A DNA stretch of 6,956 bases from Rickettsiales bacterium (GCA_031281335.1 JAITFM010000052.1:1-6956); one strand, 5' to 3'. Counted from the stretch's first letter, positions 1-4,747 are shown. A program made the numbers and translations. The notes: generated from the sequence alone by a model not told the origin.

Positions 1-350
1 GAATACTTCCAAGTTCGTGGACAGAGTGCAGAGGCTTGTTTGATCTTATAATTAGCAATCCTCCATATATCAAAAGCAGTAAATTAAAAGACCTGCAAGC
101 AGAAGTGCAAAAAGAACCGAAAATGGCCCTTGATGGCGGTATTGATGGTTTGAGCTGTTACTTGAGCATTTTTCCAATATTGAAAAAGTGCCTTAAAAAG
201 AATGGGTTTGCAATATTGGAAATAGGCGAAGATCAAAACGATATCGACAAAATAATCCCCTCATATGGGTTATCTTTTCAGGAGTATGTATATGACTTGG
301 CGGGAATGAAAAGATGCATTGTTGTGAAACAAGATGAAGAACATAACTAG
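1..350 (+). CDS. prmC: PrmC, peptide chain release factor N5-glutamine methyltransferase (C-terminal part, 5' end outside window)
   Basis: PrmC (HemK) uses S-adenosylmethionine to methylate the glutamine of the GGQ motif in release factors RF1 and RF2, which speeds peptide release in the cytoplasm. The frame is open from base 3, giving ILPSSWTECRG before FDLIISNPPYI, so the TTG at 36 is an internal leucine codon and not the start. The hallmark is the NPPY motif (codons 57-68), which in this family binds the target glutamine. The later segments KEPKMALDGGIDGL and FAILEIGEDQ also fit the PrmC methyltransferase fold, and YDLAGMKRCIVV matches the usual family C-terminus. About 115 residues are visible. 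Family members are about 280 aa, so roughly the first 60% lies to the left. The TAG stop is at 348-350. No clear intrinsic terminator follows, and a separate promoter begins about 50 nt downstream. Family assignment is firm. Confidence 0.95.
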   Translation, partial: ILPSSWTECRGLFDLIISNPPYIKSSKLKDLQAEVQKEPKMALDGGIDGLSCYLSIFPILKKCLKKNGFAILEIGEDQNDIDKIIPSYGLSFQEYVYDLAGMKRCIVVKQDEEHN

Positions 351-400
351 TTTCTTTCTCCCTGAATCCTAGTATCATTCAACAGAAACAAAAAAACTAC

Positions 401-429
401 TTGACAACCTTCGCCGTTACCCTTATCAT
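401..429 (+). promoter_or_regulatory. Sigma70-type promoter with no assigned gene
   Basis: TTGACA (401-406, 6/6 to consensus), a 17-bp spacer and TATCAT (424-429, 5/6) form one of the best promoter matches in the window. The predicted start is near 436, at the base of a hairpin. Nothing downstream on this strand is a conventional gene, so the transcript would be a small RNA or would encode the 32-codon ORF at 475. The hexamer match is seen directly; activity is inferred. Confidence 0.6.
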
Positions 430-434
430 ATTAT

Positions 435-456
435 TGGAGCTATTCATTTAGCTTCA
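435..456 (+). other. Hairpin at the predicted 5' end of the 401-429 transcript
   Basis: TGGAGCTA (435-442) pairs with TAGCTTCA (449-456) around a 6-nt loop, giving an 8-bp stem with one G-U pair. Its position at the expected transcript start could protect the 5' end of an RNA. An 8-bp stem can also arise by chance in AT-rich DNA. Confidence 0.4.
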
Positions 457-474
457 ATCTGTGCAGATTAAACG

Positions 475-573
475 ATGAAAGTATCATGGTTGGCGTCTTA
501 TGTCTTTATAAACTTTCTAGGTTTCTCCCTATACAAGCTGAAACGCGCTTATAAGTCGTTTAAGACAGTATAG
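475..573 (+). CDS. Possible 32-aa small protein, or remnant of a repeated ORF
   Basis: The ATG at 475 opens a 32-codon frame ending in TAG at 571-573. The peptide begins MKVSWLASYVFINFLGFSLY and ends in a basic tail with six lysines and one arginine (KLKRAYKSFKTV). A hydrophobic aromatic stretch (about residues 5-20) followed by a positive tail is what a single-span small membrane peptide would look like. The ORF lies about 38 nt after the predicted start of the 401-429 promoter. Against it, no Shine-Dalgarno sequence precedes the ATG. A neighbouring frame continues past the stop (RRFAGLESE, ending 605), so this may be a frameshifted relic or chance. Confidence 0.3.
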   Translation: MKVSWLASYVFINFLGFSLYKLKRAYKSFKTV

Positions 574-821
574 TACGCCGATTTGCAGGATTAGAGAGTG
601 AGTAACTTCTATCACAGGGTTTTTTTGTCTTTTTTTCTGCTTATTAAGTTTCTTAGCGCTTAAGCTAAGGGTCTGTTACAGTTTAAAAGTCGCTAAATTG
701 CAGCGTTTAAGACTTAAAAAAACGCCAATACTGAAAATAGATAATGACTAGAGCTTCTTTTGCTTTTTTCTCCATTTGGTAAATTTCTTAAATATTTATA
801 GCTAGTTGCAATTCATGAACA

Positions 822-846
822 AACATTTGTTTTTGCAACAAATGTT
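822..846. repeat. Perfect 10-bp inverted repeat with 5-nt loop
   Basis: AACATTTGTT (822-831) and AACAAATGTT (837-846) are exact reverse complements separated by TTTGC. No T-tract follows on either strand, so it is not a standard intrinsic terminator. It abuts the left end of the palindromic repeat at 845-979 and may belong to it. Confidence 0.6.
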
Positions 847-979
847 GTCATTCCAGCATCCCTTCTCCCGTCATCCAAGTAGCTGACACTAGCTTTTTTC
901 ACCTAGATTCCAGCATCACGCGCTGGAATGACAAGAAGAGGAGGTGCTGGGATGACAAAAAAGGGGCTACTTGGGTGAC
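845..979. repeat. Composite palindromic repeat, Wolbachia GTCATTCCAGC type
   Basis: TTGTCATTCCAGC (845-857) is a perfect 13-bp inverted match to 922-934. The same left arm, extended to 860, also pairs with 943-958 with two mismatches. GTCATCCAAGTAGC (870-883) pairs with 966-979 with one mismatch. ATTCCAGC (907-914) pairs with GCTGGAAT (922-929) as a local hairpin, and ATTCCAGCATC occurs directly at 850-860 and 907-917. These interleaved arms suggest two or more insertions of a short palindromic unit. I know such units to be dispersed through Wolbachia intergenic DNA. No coding capacity is seen. Confidence 0.75.
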
Positions 980-1023
980 ACTCTCTTGGCAGGCTCAAAT
1001 CACAATGTTCGTACAGTTGTGGC

Positions 1024-1413
1024 TTATATTTTTGTAATACTAATTATGTTGAACTCTCTTGAATGGCCCTCTTCGGTTGGAATTATATTAAATATTAATT
1101 CTTTTCCGTCTGAAGACAAAGTTCCATTATCTACCCTATAGTTGTTCACATGGCAACCGTTACTGTCCTCTACTCTTTCTTCTATTTGTAAAGATCTGAG
1201 ATTAAGGACGATGTCTTTATGCATGTTCCCATCCGGACATATATATTCATATAGGTTCTTAAATACCAAGTTCTCATGTTCATCACGTTCTACTATATAT
1301 GTGCTGAGATCTGTAAGATCTGGACTATCCTTATTATATTCAGATACTACATAATAAGCATTATCCTCGAAAAATCCAGAATAGTCGTCGAAAAGATTTA
1401 TAAAGTCTGTCAT
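1024..1413 (-). CDS. Hypothetical 129-aa acidic protein
   Basis: I do not recognise a family. The protein is strongly acidic, especially at the N-terminus (MTDFINLFDDYSGFFEDN), and alternates charged and hydrophobic residues in a way that suggests a mainly beta soluble domain. There is no signal peptide or membrane segment. The two cysteines, in ICPDG and SNGCH, are far apart and form no obvious metal site. The ATG at 1413 is well supported: AAGAGG (1422-1427) sits 8 nt upstream, and a near-consensus promoter lies just before it. The TAA is at 1024-1026. The gene follows the broken membrane-protein gene on the same strand with an 88-nt gap and its own promoter. It is probably a genuine expressed gene restricted to Wolbachia or its relatives. 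Confidence 0.7.
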   Translation of the reverse strand: MTDFINLFDDYSGFFEDNAYYVVSEYNKDSPDLTDLSTYIVERDEHENLVFKNLYEYICPDGNMHKDIVLNLRSLQIEERVEDSNGCHVNNYRVDNGTLSSDGKELIFNIIPTEEGHSREFNIISITKI

Positions 1414-1427
1414 AATATTTGCCTCTT

Positions 1428-1452
1428 GTTATCAAACTATTAATATGATAAC
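1428..1452. promoter_or_regulatory. Operator-like dyad over the 129-aa gene promoter
   Basis: GTTATCA (1428-1434) and TGATAAC (1446-1452) are exact inverted 7-mers separated by 11 bp. The centre at 1440 lies between the -10 box, which it overlaps, and the likely start site. The geometry suits a dimeric repressor covering the start site, or a leader stem-loop in the RNA. No regulator is encoded nearby, so its function is inferred from symmetry and position only. Confidence 0.4.
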
Positions 1453-1473
1453 TAATATTCCTACATAAGTCAA
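1445..1473 (-). promoter_or_regulatory. Sigma70-type promoter of the 129-aa gene
   Basis: Read on the minus strand, TTGACT (1473-1468, 5/6), 17 bp and TATCAT (1450-1445, 5/6) precede the 129-aa gene. The predicted start is near 1438, giving a leader of about 25 nt that contains the AAGAGG ribosome binding site. The hexamers and spacing are seen; use in vivo is inferred. Confidence 0.65.
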
Positions 1474-1501
1474 GATGGTTAATTTATTAGTATTTTGGCG
1501 A

Positions 1502-2002
1502 TCAAACTTCAGCTATCACACCGCTTGGAGGTTTCTCTATTTGGTTCAACTCTTTTACCTTTGGCTCGCTGATCATAGTCCGAACGATATTAGCTGCCAT
1601 AGCAGCACAGCCCAGAATAAAAAAAGTAATAGAAACAAAAGGAATAATAGGAGATTCAAAAGGTAATACAGGTATAATTCCTCCTATTAAAAACGAGGCG
1701 CTAGATGCGATATTGATATGGATCTTTGTTAGCTTTTCCTGTCCAGGAGTGTTTTCTATGCCAAGCTGACTATTAAGATCGCGCTTTCGCAAGTGGTCAA
1801 CATATGACTACATATTCAAACCGAGTGAAACTATACTTAGTGCAATACTCAAAACAGCGGAGTGCAAATTTAAGCTAGGAACATTAAAAATTAGTGATAC
1901 TATATACCCAATAAAAGAAGCAATGGATAGCGTGGTAACTAGACGTTTTGAGCAAGTTCTTATTTTCTTTCTGTCAACAAGCCTCTTTTTCTTACAACCC
2001 AT
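1502..2002 (-). pseudogene. Four-helix membrane protein gene interrupted by one in-frame TAG
   Basis: Two ORFs lie in the same frame. The first (2002-1808, 64 aa, ATG) begins MGCKKKRLVDRKKIRTCSKR and ends SLGLNM. After TAG at 1810-1808 the frame continues as SYVDHLRKRDLNSQLG to a TGA at 1504-1502. Read through, this is one 166-codon gene with a basic cytoplasmic N-terminus and two helical hairpins. The helices fall at about residues 21-39, 47-64, 96-114 and 118-140, and a hydrophilic tail ends PPSGVIAEV. The second half alone would have to start at a TTG (1792) with no Shine-Dalgarno sequence. The original codon could have been CAG, changed by one transition. Family and function are unknown. 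A strong promoter is retained upstream. Alternatives are stop readthrough, or translation of the 64-aa half as a separate two-helix protein. Confidence 0.65.
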
Positions 2003-2011
2003 AAACTTAGG

Positions 2012-2024
2012 TATACTTAGTATA
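2012..2024. promoter_or_regulatory. 13-bp palindrome at the predicted start site of the interrupted gene
   Basis: TATACT (2012-2017), one central T, then AGTATA (2019-2024) form a perfect dyad over the predicted start site, just downstream of the TATAAT box. It could be an operator. The all-AT-rich arms make chance a serious alternative. Confidence 0.3.
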
Positions 2025-2028
2025 TTCC

Positions 2029-2057
2029 ATTATAGCATTAATTCATTCAAAAAACAA
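2029..2057 (-). promoter_or_regulatory. Extended -10 promoter of the interrupted membrane protein gene
   Basis: On the minus strand TTGTTT (2057-2052, 4/6) is followed by 17 bp and a perfect TATAAT (2034-2029) with an upstream TG (TGCTATAAT), which is an extended -10. The -35 hexamer lies in the T-rich tail of the tRNA-Leu terminator. The predicted start near 2022 leaves about 20 nt before the ATG at 2002. No good Shine-Dalgarno sequence is seen there. Confidence 0.6.
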
Positions 2058-2100
2058 TGTGGAAGTTAAGAGTGCCCGAGAGAAGACTTGAACTTCCACA
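2049..2100 (-). terminator. Intrinsic-type terminator of tRNA-Leu, using the tRNA T arm as one stem strand
   Basis: On the minus strand TGTGGAAGTT (2100-2091) and AACTTCCACA (2067-2058) are perfect 10-bp inverted arms with a 23-nt loop, followed by TTGTTTTTT (2057-2049). The first arm lies inside the mature tRNA: the end of the variable region, the T stem 5' strand and the first two T-loop bases. The terminator hairpin and the tRNA fold therefore compete. The long loop makes it weaker than a compact hairpin. Confidence 0.5.
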
Positions 2101-2156
2101 ACTGAAAAGTTACTAGCACCTGAAGCTAGCGCGTCTACCAATTCCGCCACCCGGGC
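2073..2156 (-). tRNA. tRNA-Leu, anticodon CAG
   Basis: This 84-nt class II tRNA reads CUG leucine codons. The acceptor stem GCCCGGG (2156-2150) pairs with CTCGGGC (2080-2074) with one G-U pair, and the discriminator is A at 2073. The D arm begins GCGGAATTGGTAGACGC. The anticodon arm is CTAGC-TTCAGGT-GCTAG with CAG at 2122-2120. The long variable arm AACT-TTTC-AGTT is typical of leucine tRNAs, and the T arm is GGAAG-TTCAAGT-CTTCT. CCA is not encoded (CTC follows), so it must be added after transcription. Sequence up to the anticodon closely resembles the E. coli Leu(CAG) gene from memory. The gene has its own promoter and diverges from tldD. Confidence 0.96.
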
Positions 2157-2165
2157 TTTTTGTGG

Positions 2166-2194
2166 TTTACTGTGTTAAAATTAAATAATATACT
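2166..2194 (+). promoter_or_regulatory. Candidate promoter of tldD
   Basis: TTTACT (2166-2171, 4/6), a 17-bp spacer and TATACT (2189-2194, 5/6) precede tldD, with a predicted start near 2201. The resulting leader is short, about 18 nt, and contains AAAGG at 2212-2216. It shares two bases with the -10 of the tRNA promoter on the other strand, so the two polymerases could not bind together. Confidence 0.45.
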
Positions 2195-2213
2195 TAAGCA
2201 ATTTTTAGTTCAA
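2185..2213 (-). promoter_or_regulatory. Promoter of tRNA-Leu(CAG)
   Basis: On the minus strand TTGAAC (2213-2208, 4/6), 17 bp and TATTAT (2190-2185, 5/6) give a predicted start near 2178, about 22 nt before the mature tRNA 5' end. The -10 box overlaps the -10 box of the divergent tldD promoter. Confidence 0.5.
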
Positions 2214-2218
2214 AGGTA

Positions 2219-3646
2219 ATGTCGGACAATCTAAACCTAGATCAAATATTTTTTGCTCAAAACAATGTTAATATTAATAACATATATGAAATAGTCAACA
2301 GCGCTTTGAGCAATAGCGATGGCGGTGAGCTATTTTTAGAGTTTTGTCAGTCAGAGTTCATGGTTTTCGATGATAACATATTGAAACATATGGATTTGAA
2401 TACCAGAAGGGGATTTGGCCTGAGGTCTTTTTGCGAGGACAGCACGTCTTTTGTTTGTTCTTCTGAGATTAGCGAAAAAGAAATTAGTAATGCTGCTTCT
2501 ATAGTTAAAAGCTCAGTGTCTTTGAACAAAACAAATTCAATAAGCTTAAACAAAGAGACAAGAAATCTATATTCAAAAATTAACCCCATAAATGAAATAG
2601 ATCTAAGCTCAAAAATTAAACTGCTCAATGAGGTTAATAAGTATGTAAGATCCAAAAATAACTGCGTGAAGCAAGTAAAAATAACTCTAAGTGGAGAATG
2701 GCAAGTCGTACAAATAATAAAGGGTGATCACAGATTAAGCGACATCAGGCCTCTAGTACGTTTTAATGTGCTGGTTATCGTAGAGAAAGATGGCCGCACT
2801 GAAAGAGGTTCTGCAGGACACGGAGGACGGGATTCTTATAGTAAGTTTATTTCTGAGAAAAAGTGGAAAGAAGTTGCAAACCAGGCTTTAGAACAGGCAT
2901 TAGTAAATCTTGAAGCAGTTCCAACTCCAGCTGGAGAGATGACAGTTGTTCTAGGTTCGGGCTGGCCAGGAGTGTTGTTACATGAAGCTGTCGGTCATGG
3001 ACTCGAAGGCGATTTTAATCGTAAAGGAGTCTCAGCATTTTCAAATTCTATTGGTAAACAAGTAGCAGCTAGTGGCATCACAGTAGTTGATGATGGAACT
3101 CTGCCTAATTTGCGTGGTTCTATTAGCATAGATGATGAAGGTACTCCTTCTGGTTATAATGTGTTGATAGAAGATGGGATTCTCAAGGGATATATGCAGG
3201 ATCATATGAATGCTAAACTCATGGGTGTAAACCCAACTGGTAATGGTAGAAGGGAGAGTTATAAGGAAGTTACTATGCCGCGCATGACAAACACCTATAT
3301 GTTGCCAGGGAAACATACACCAGAAGAGATAATATCTAGCGTAAAGAAAGGTCTGTATGCAGTAAATTTTGGTGGTGGGCAGGTTGATATAACGTCAGGA
3401 AAATTTGTTTTTTCATCTTCAGAGGCTTATTTAATAGAAAATGGTAAAATTACACAACCAGTCAAAGGGGCAACGCTAATTGGTGACGGGCCAACAGTGC
3501 TGAAAAAAGTATCCATGGTTGGCAATGACTTAAAGCTAGATCCCGGTATTGGTACATGTTCGAAAGATGGACAAAATGTGCCTGTTGGGGTTGGTCAACC
3601 AACACTCAAAGTTGATGCAATTACGGTAGGCGGAACTGAGTTATAA
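2219..3646 (+). CDS. tldD: TldD, zinc metalloprotease subunit of the TldD/TldE peptidase
   Basis: TldD forms a heterodimer with TldE (PmbA) that threads and cleaves unfolded peptides in the cytoplasm. In E. coli the pair matures microcin B17 and degrades the CcdA antitoxin. The 475-aa length fits the family. The zinc site HEAVGHGLEGD is at 255-265, with H255 and H260 as ligands and E256 as the catalytic glutamate. The third ligand corresponds to C447 in GTCSKDGQNVPVGVGQPTL (445-463), a typical TldD ending that is absent from TldE. SIDDEGTPSG (303-312) and NPTGNGRRESYK (338-349) are also family-like. All expected catalytic residues are present, so the enzyme should be active. The ATG at 2219 gives a family-like N-terminus, although AAAGG is only 2 nt upstream, an unusually short spacing. 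No tldE lies in the window, which is common because the partners are often unlinked. The TAA stop overlaps that of the convergent gene. Confidence 0.97.
   Translation: MSDNLNLDQIFFAQNNVNINNIYEIVNSALSNSDGGELFLEFCQSEFMVFDDNILKHMDLNTRRGFGLRSFCEDSTSFVCSSEISEKEISNAASIVKSSVSLNKTNSISLNKETRNLYSKINPINEIDLSSKIKLLNEVNKYVRSKNNCVKQVKITLSGEWQVVQIIKGDHRLSDIRPLVRFNVLVIVEKDGRTERGSAGHGGRDSYSKFISEKKWKEVANQALEQALVNLEAVPTPAGEMTVVLGSGWPGVLLHEAVGHGLEGDFNRKGVSAFSNSIGKQVAASGITVVDDGTLPNLRGSISIDDEGTPSGYNVLIEDGILKGYMQDHMNAKLMGVNPTGNGRRESYKEVTMPRMTNTYMLPGKHTPEEIISSVKKGLYAVNFGGGQVDITSGKFVFSSSEAYLIENGKITQPVKGATLIGDGPTVLKKVSMVGNDLKLDPGIGTCSKDGQNVPVGVGQPTLKVDAITVGGTEL
3641..3646. other. Shared palindromic stop: TTATAA ends both convergent genes
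   Basis: The plus strand reads TTA-TAA, so tldD ends at TAA 3644-3646. The complement reads TTA-TAA as well, so the 368-aa gene ends at TAA 3643-3641. There is no intergenic space and no hairpin terminator at the junction, so transcripts from each side probably run into the other gene as antisense RNA. Confidence 0.9.
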
Positions 3647-4747
3647 GTTAGGGATACTGTGCTGATTTTCTTCTTCTTTTTTTCGTCGTTGGTCTTCTTG
3701 CTCCTGAAAGGATTGTTTTCGTTCTGCTCCATTGGCTTCTCGCCCAGGCTCAGTAGGCTGCTCACTATTTTCTCTTCCTTGAGTAAGTTGCTCCCCAGGC
3801 GTTACAGTAGGTTGCTTACCCTGTCCAATTCCATTAACTTCAGATCCTAGAATTTTACTAATTCTACTACTAATTTCGCTACCCCATTCTTTCTTCTTTT
3901 CAGTATCAGGGTTATATAAAGTACCTTTCCTGTTATTTGAAAAAAGAACCCCAACACCTCCTTTTACGGCGAATATTGTACCAATAGCAGCAGCAACTAT
4001 CGCGAATGTAGTAGGACCAAAAACTAATATTGAGGCAATGGAAAAAAGAGTAGGAAGAAAAATCTTACGTAAGAATGTTGTTACCATTTCTTCATCACTA
4101 AGTGGTGGCTCATCTTTTTCTTTACCTCCACCTAAAAATGGTACTTTTTCTTTTAGCCCACTCATAAGGGAGCCAGAAAAATTTTTAGGATCTATCTTTA
4201 TTCCAAGCGGCCATCCAACAAGCTTTATTAGTGAATCTTTAGCTTCTGTACCGCGTATATCATCTACACACTCACCAACTACTTCTTTTATTTTATTATT
4301 CTCTAAATTCTCTTTGCTAGCTAAATTTTTTTCTCTAATTTTCTCAAATGCGGAAAATAAAAACTGAAGGAAATTTTCTTCACTTAGTGACTCTATATCT
4401 TCTGGTTTAACATCCTTGAATATCTCTTCGCGATTCTCAAATATGAAAGTAAAAACTCTCTTTTCATTTTCATTCTGTAATCGAGCTAACTGCTCCTCTT
4501 TTAATAACTTTTGTTTCTCTAATTCCTCTTTTTCCTGCTCTGAAAGTTTTTTTTGCAGCTCCTTTGCTATTTCCTTTATCTCCTGTTGTGTTTGCTTCTC
4601 TGGATTTTCTAAAGTATCTAGAAAAGCACGATAGATTAACTGATGTTCCTTTCTTTCAAAAGTTTTCTTATCTTCGTCAGTTAACTGAATAGATGGTCCT
4701 GTGGACTCCTTCTTTCCTGCTTGTGGAGCTGATGTTATACCTACCAT
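3641..4747 (-). CDS. Hypothetical 368-aa protein: coiled coil, two membrane helices, charged tail
   Basis: I do not recognise a family. The N-terminal half is hydrophilic. About residues 45-100 form a predicted coiled coil rich in Glu, Lys and Gln (QQEIKEIAKELQKKLSEQEK). A mixed helical region (about 100-185) has a lone WPLGI segment. Two hydrophobic helices follow at about 229-244 and 247-269 (LPTLFSIASILVFG, then TTFAIVAAAIGTIFAVKGGVGVLF). The tail (about 300-368) is low complexity and rich in Gln, Glu, Pro and Arg. There is no N-terminal signal peptide. The ATG at 4747 has AGG 6 nt upstream, and its own promoter overlaps the end of polA. The layout suggests a membrane-anchored protein with both ends on the same side. 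In an endosymbiont, a surface or secreted effector is conceivable but unsupported by any motif I see. It converges on tldD with a 6-bp overlap. Confidence 0.8.
   Translation of the reverse strand: MVGITSAPQAGKKESTGPSIQLTDEDKKTFERKEHQLIYRAFLDTLENPEKQTQQEIKEIAKELQKKLSEQEKEELEKQKLLKEEQLARLQNENEKRVFTFIFENREEIFKDVKPEDIESLSEENFLQFLFSAFEKIREKNLASKENLENNKIKEVVGECVDDIRGTEAKDSLIKLVGWPLGIKIDPKNFSGSLMSGLKEKVPFLGGGKEKDEPPLSDEEMVTTFLRKIFLPTLFSIASILVFGPTTFAIVAAAIGTIFAVKGGVGVLFSNNRKGTLYNPDTEKKKEWGSEISSRISKILGSEVNGIGQGKQPTVTPGEQLTQGRENSEQPTEPGREANGAERKQSFQEQEDQRRKKEEENQHSIPNL

Larger units (their letters stand above)
351..1023. other. 673-nt gap without a conventional gene: promoter, micro-ORF, hairpins and repeats
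   Basis: No ORF longer than about 32 codons looks genuine here. From left to right there are: a strong sigma70-like promoter (401-429), an 8-bp hairpin (435-456), a 32-codon ORF (475-573), and a short overlapping frame ending RRFAGLESE (564-605). Two T7 runs lie near 620-640. An inverted repeat CTTAGC/GCTAAG occupies 652-669. The 10-mer CGTTTAAGAC occurs twice (557-566 and 704-713). A loose pair of inverted ends, TTGGCGT (490-496) and ACGCCAA (722-728), brackets about 239 bp. A 10-bp hairpin (822-846) and a composite palindromic repeat (845-979) complete the gap. The texture resembles dispersed intergenic repeat DNA of Wolbachia genomes, but I recognise it only by appearance. Confidence 0.7.

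Noticed and set aside
36..38. TTG as the prmC start
   Set aside because: Upstream in-frame codons read SSWTECRG, which fits the region before FDLIISNPPY in PrmC, so the gene runs in from the left edge.
193..378. 61-aa minus-strand ORF opposite prmC
   Set aside because: It is antisense to the conserved prmC frame, has no family-like sequence and no ribosome binding site. It is a shadow ORF.
598..640. Possible terminator before the T7 runs near 620
   Set aside because: The only stem found is GTGA/TCAC with a 10-nt loop, too weak to call an intrinsic terminator.
707..775. 22-codon minus-strand ORF starting MEKKAKEALVI
   Set aside because: It is too short, has no clear ribosome binding site and lies in repeat-like DNA. 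It may mark a repeated unit but cannot be supported as a gene.
1502..1792. Independent 96-aa membrane protein from TTG at 1792
   Set aside because: It is in frame with the upstream 64-aa ORF across a single TAG, and there is no ribosome binding site before the TTG. It is better read as the second half of one broken gene.
2059..2100. Attachment site or integration scar at the tRNA-Leu 3' end
   Set aside because: The repeated T-arm sequence is inverted, not direct, and no integrase is present. It fits a terminator stem better.
2347..2655. 102-aa and 91-aa minus-strand ORFs inside tldD (also 3041-3316)
   Set aside because: Both are antisense to a conserved gene with intact zinc-site motifs and have no own signals.
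4038..4634. Plus-strand ORFs opposite the 368-aa gene, rich in Ser, Phe and Cys
   Set aside because: Their composition is the complement of the Glu/Lys-rich coiled-coil codons on the other strand, a typical shadow effect.
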